Positions 50,782 through 52,273 of a DNA stretch of 52,273 bases are shown here, piece by piece. Position numbers and translations under genes: made by a program. Source of the stretch: Azonexus sp. (GTDB taxonomy: Bacteria; Pseudomonadota; Gammaproteobacteria; Burkholderiales; Rhodocyclaceae); contig JAITMS010000081.1 in NCBI GenBank assembly GCA_031277255.1, forward strand, positions 1 to 52,273, read 5' to 3'. Position 1 is the first letter of the stretch. Each line of letters begins with the position of its first letter. The notes below the pieces were generated by a model that had not been told where the DNA came from, ran no database searches, and was given only the letters and a program-made list of their open reading frames with translations.

Positions 50782-51993
50782 ATGCTGAAGCTCGCCATCC
50801 GCAATGTTCTCCGGCAAAAAGTACGCACCGGCATGACGCTGTCGGCAATCGTTTTCGGCGTGCTCGGTCTGATCCTGAGCGGCGGTTTCATTCAGGATAT
50901 TTTCGTCCAGTTGGGCGAGGCGCTGATTCATTCGCAGTCGGGGCATTTGCAGGTGGTCAAGGCCGGTTATTTCACCTACGGCTCGCGCTCGCCGGAAAAA
51001 TACCTGATCGGCCAGCCGGAGAAGCTGAAACAGCGCATCGCCGCCGCGCCGGAAGTCGATGATGTGCTGTTGCGGGTCAATTTTTCCGGCCTCCTCAATA
51101 ACGGGCGCACCGACTGGCCGATCATCGGCGAGGGGGTGGAGCCGGACAAGGAAGCGAAACTCGGCAGCTTCATGCACCTGATCGCCGGGCGGCAACTCGC
51201 TGACAGCGACCATTTCGGCATCCTGCTTGGGCAGGGGGTGGCCAAAGCCATGCGCCTGACGCCGGGGGATCAGGTTTCGCTGGTCTTGAATACGCCGGAG
51301 GGGGCGCTCAACGTCATGGAATTTGAGGTGGTCGGCGTTTTTCAGAGTTTTTCCGGGGATTTCGACGCCAGGGCGGTGCGCATTCCCATCGCCGCCGCTC
51401 AGGAACTGCTGGGCGAGAATGGCGTCAATACGCTGGTCGTCTCGCTCAAGCAGACGACGGCGACCGACGCGGTGAGCGCCGCCCTGCGGCCCGCGCTGAC
51501 GCCGGAAGGCTACGAATTGCGCACCTGGGTAGCGTTGAATGATTACTACGAAAAGGTCATTGACCTCTACAGGCAGCAGTTCGGCTTTCTCCAGTTGATT
51601 ATCCTCGTCATGGTTCTGTTGAGCGTCGCCAACAGCGTTAATATGAGCATTTTCGAGCGGATCGGCGAATTCGGCACGATGATGGCGGTGGGCGACCGCC
51701 GACGGGATGTGTTCCGCCTCATCGTCACCGAGAGCGCCGTCGTCGGCGTGGCGGGCAGCCTGCTTGGCGCGCTTCTGGGGGTGGCGCTGGCGGCGGCGAT
51801 TTCCAGAATCGGCATCCCGATGCCGCCGCCGCCCGGCTCCAACGCCGGTTACATGGCGGCGATCCGGATTTTGCCGCTCGAAGTCTTGAGCGCCATGCTG
51901 ATCGGCGTCGCCGCCACCACCCTCGCCGCGCTTCTGCCTGCCGCCCGCGTCGTCAGGATTCCCGTGGTCGATGCGCTGCGGCAGTGGGTGTAA
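50782..51993 (+). CDS. ABC transporter permease, FtsX/MacB-LolE type (second)
   Basis: This is a second FtsX-type permease of 403 residues, five bases after the first. It shares the layout and several elements with it: IHSQSGHLQVVKAGYF, LILVMVLLSVANSVNMSIFE, RIGEFGTMMAVGDRR and SRIGIPMPPPPGSNAGYM. The periplasmic domain (about 45-270) differs more. The pair most likely forms a heterodimer like LolC-LolE. The ATPase would have to be beyond the right edge or elsewhere, because the following 280 bases hold only repeats and the tail of a probable transposase. Confidence 0.92.
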   Translation: MLKLAIRNVLRQKVRTGMTLSAIVFGVLGLILSGGFIQDIFVQLGEALIHSQSGHLQVVKAGYFTYGSRSPEKYLIGQPEKLKQRIAAAPEVDDVLLRVNFSGLLNNGRTDWPIIGEGVEPDKEAKLGSFMHLIAGRQLADSDHFGILLGQGVAKAMRLTPGDQVSLVLNTPEGALNVMEFEVVGVFQSFSGDFDARAVRIPIAAAQELLGENGVNTLVVSLKQTTATDAVSAALRPALTPEGYELRTWVALNDYYEKVIDLYRQQFGFLQLIILVMVLLSVANSVNMSIFERIGEFGTMMAVGDRRRDVFRLIVTESAVVGVAGSLLGALLGVALAAAISRIGIPMPPPPGSNAGYMAAIRILPLEVLSAMLIGVAATTLAALLPAARVVRIPVVDALRQWV

Positions 51994-52043
51994 TCAGAGC
52001 GGTTTTGGTTCAAATAACGACAGGTTCGCCAGCACGCCGCCGC

Positions 52044-52175
52044 TTTTCTCCCCTCTCCCCTCATGGGAGAGAGGCCGGGAAAGAGGGGGAAACAACGGTT
52101 GAATGTAACGAAATCGCAGCACAGGACGCCTTCGGCGTCCGCCCCTCTCCCCAACCCTCTCCCACAAGGGGAGAG
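52044..52175. repeat. CCCCTCTCCC-type repeat with an internal hairpin
   Basis: C-rich runs (CTCCCCTCTCCCC, GCCCCTCTCCCC, CCCTCTCCC) and G-rich runs (GGGAGAGAGG, AAGAGGGGG, GGGGAGAG) can pair with one another across the element. In the middle GGACGCC-TTC-GGCGTCC (52124-52140) is a perfect 7-base hairpin. The same repeat family fills the tig-clpP gap. It may end the permease transcript, but there is no T-run. Confidence 0.7.
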
Positions 52176-52210
52176 CAACTGTGTTCAAAATCAATATTTT
52201 TGAGTATTTT

Positions 52211-52273
52211 TCAGGCGGTCTCCTTTTGTATGGAAGTAGGTTGCCAAGGGGTTCCCGACTTGATGATGGCGTT
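52211..52273 (-). CDS. Partial C-terminus of a probable IS110-family transposase
   Basis: A minus-strand frame enters from the right edge and stops at 52211, giving 20 residues NAIIKSGTPWQPTSIQKETA. The string LNAxxKSGxPWQP near the very end is characteristic of IS110/IS1111-type transposases as I know them. Only 63 bases are visible, so the call rests on this short tail. It suggests an insertion element immediately right of the window. Confidence 0.5.
   Translation of the reverse strand, partial: NAIIKSGTPWQPTSIQKETA

Overview
The window looks like a chromosomal segment of a GC-rich betaproteobacterium, most likely a Rhodocyclaceae-type organism (Dechloromonas, Azonexus, Zoogloea or Accumulibacter kin). 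This is an inference from the tig-clpP-clpX-lon-hupB order and from a complete exosortase A (XrtA/EpsH) exopolysaccharide locus with a PEP-CTERM protein. No species can be named from sequence alone.

Region 1 (1-8 kb, minus strand). The right edge of a tRNA-Val genomic island (P4-type integrase plus the start of an overlapping small ORF) abuts the protein-quality-control block tig-clpP-clpX-lon-hupB-tRNA-Val. lon carries a textbook sigma-32 heat-shock promoter and hupB a good sigma-70 promoter. A tRNA-His follows with its own promoter, then an unrecognised membrane-anchored protein.

Region 2 (9.6-22 kb, plus strand). This is an accessory polysaccharide cluster: acyl carrier protein, the two exosortase-A-associated alpha/beta hydrolases, a FemAB/GNAT-like transferase, three glycosyltransferases, a large O-antigen ligase/polymerase with an inserted soluble domain, an asparagine-synthase-like amidotransferase without its glutaminase cysteine, and a Wzx-type flippase. 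Two of the glycosyltransferases (16.5-18.7 kb) are AT-rich and look recently acquired.

Region 3 (22-44.8 kb, minus strand, convergent with region 2). This is the core XrtA operon. Read 5'->3' it encodes: export lipoprotein, chain-length determinant, tyrosine autokinase, outer-membrane barrel-type protein, AAA ATPase, WecB epimerase, deacetylase, FemAB, glycosyltransferase, XrtA-EpsI, glycosyltransferase, [immunity cassette], amidotransferase, two glycosyltransferases, O-ligase, a DxD protein and a second deacetylase. Together these would make, elongate, modify and export an exopolysaccharide coupled to sorting of PEP-CTERM proteins. The most unusual feature is the cassette at 29.5-32 kb inside this operon: two PoNi-like (DUF1910/1911) toxin-immunity genes that share an almost identical 183-bp 3' module and flank a small ORF split by an apparent one-base frameshift.

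Region 4 (45-52.3 kb). A stand-alone ThiF/E1-like protein and one PEP-CTERM protein with a sigma-54 promoter and a perfect terminator hairpin are followed by a chemoreceptor, a pair of FtsX-type ABC permeases without an ATPase, CCCCTCTCCC-type repeats and, at the right edge, what looks like the tail of an IS110-family transposase.
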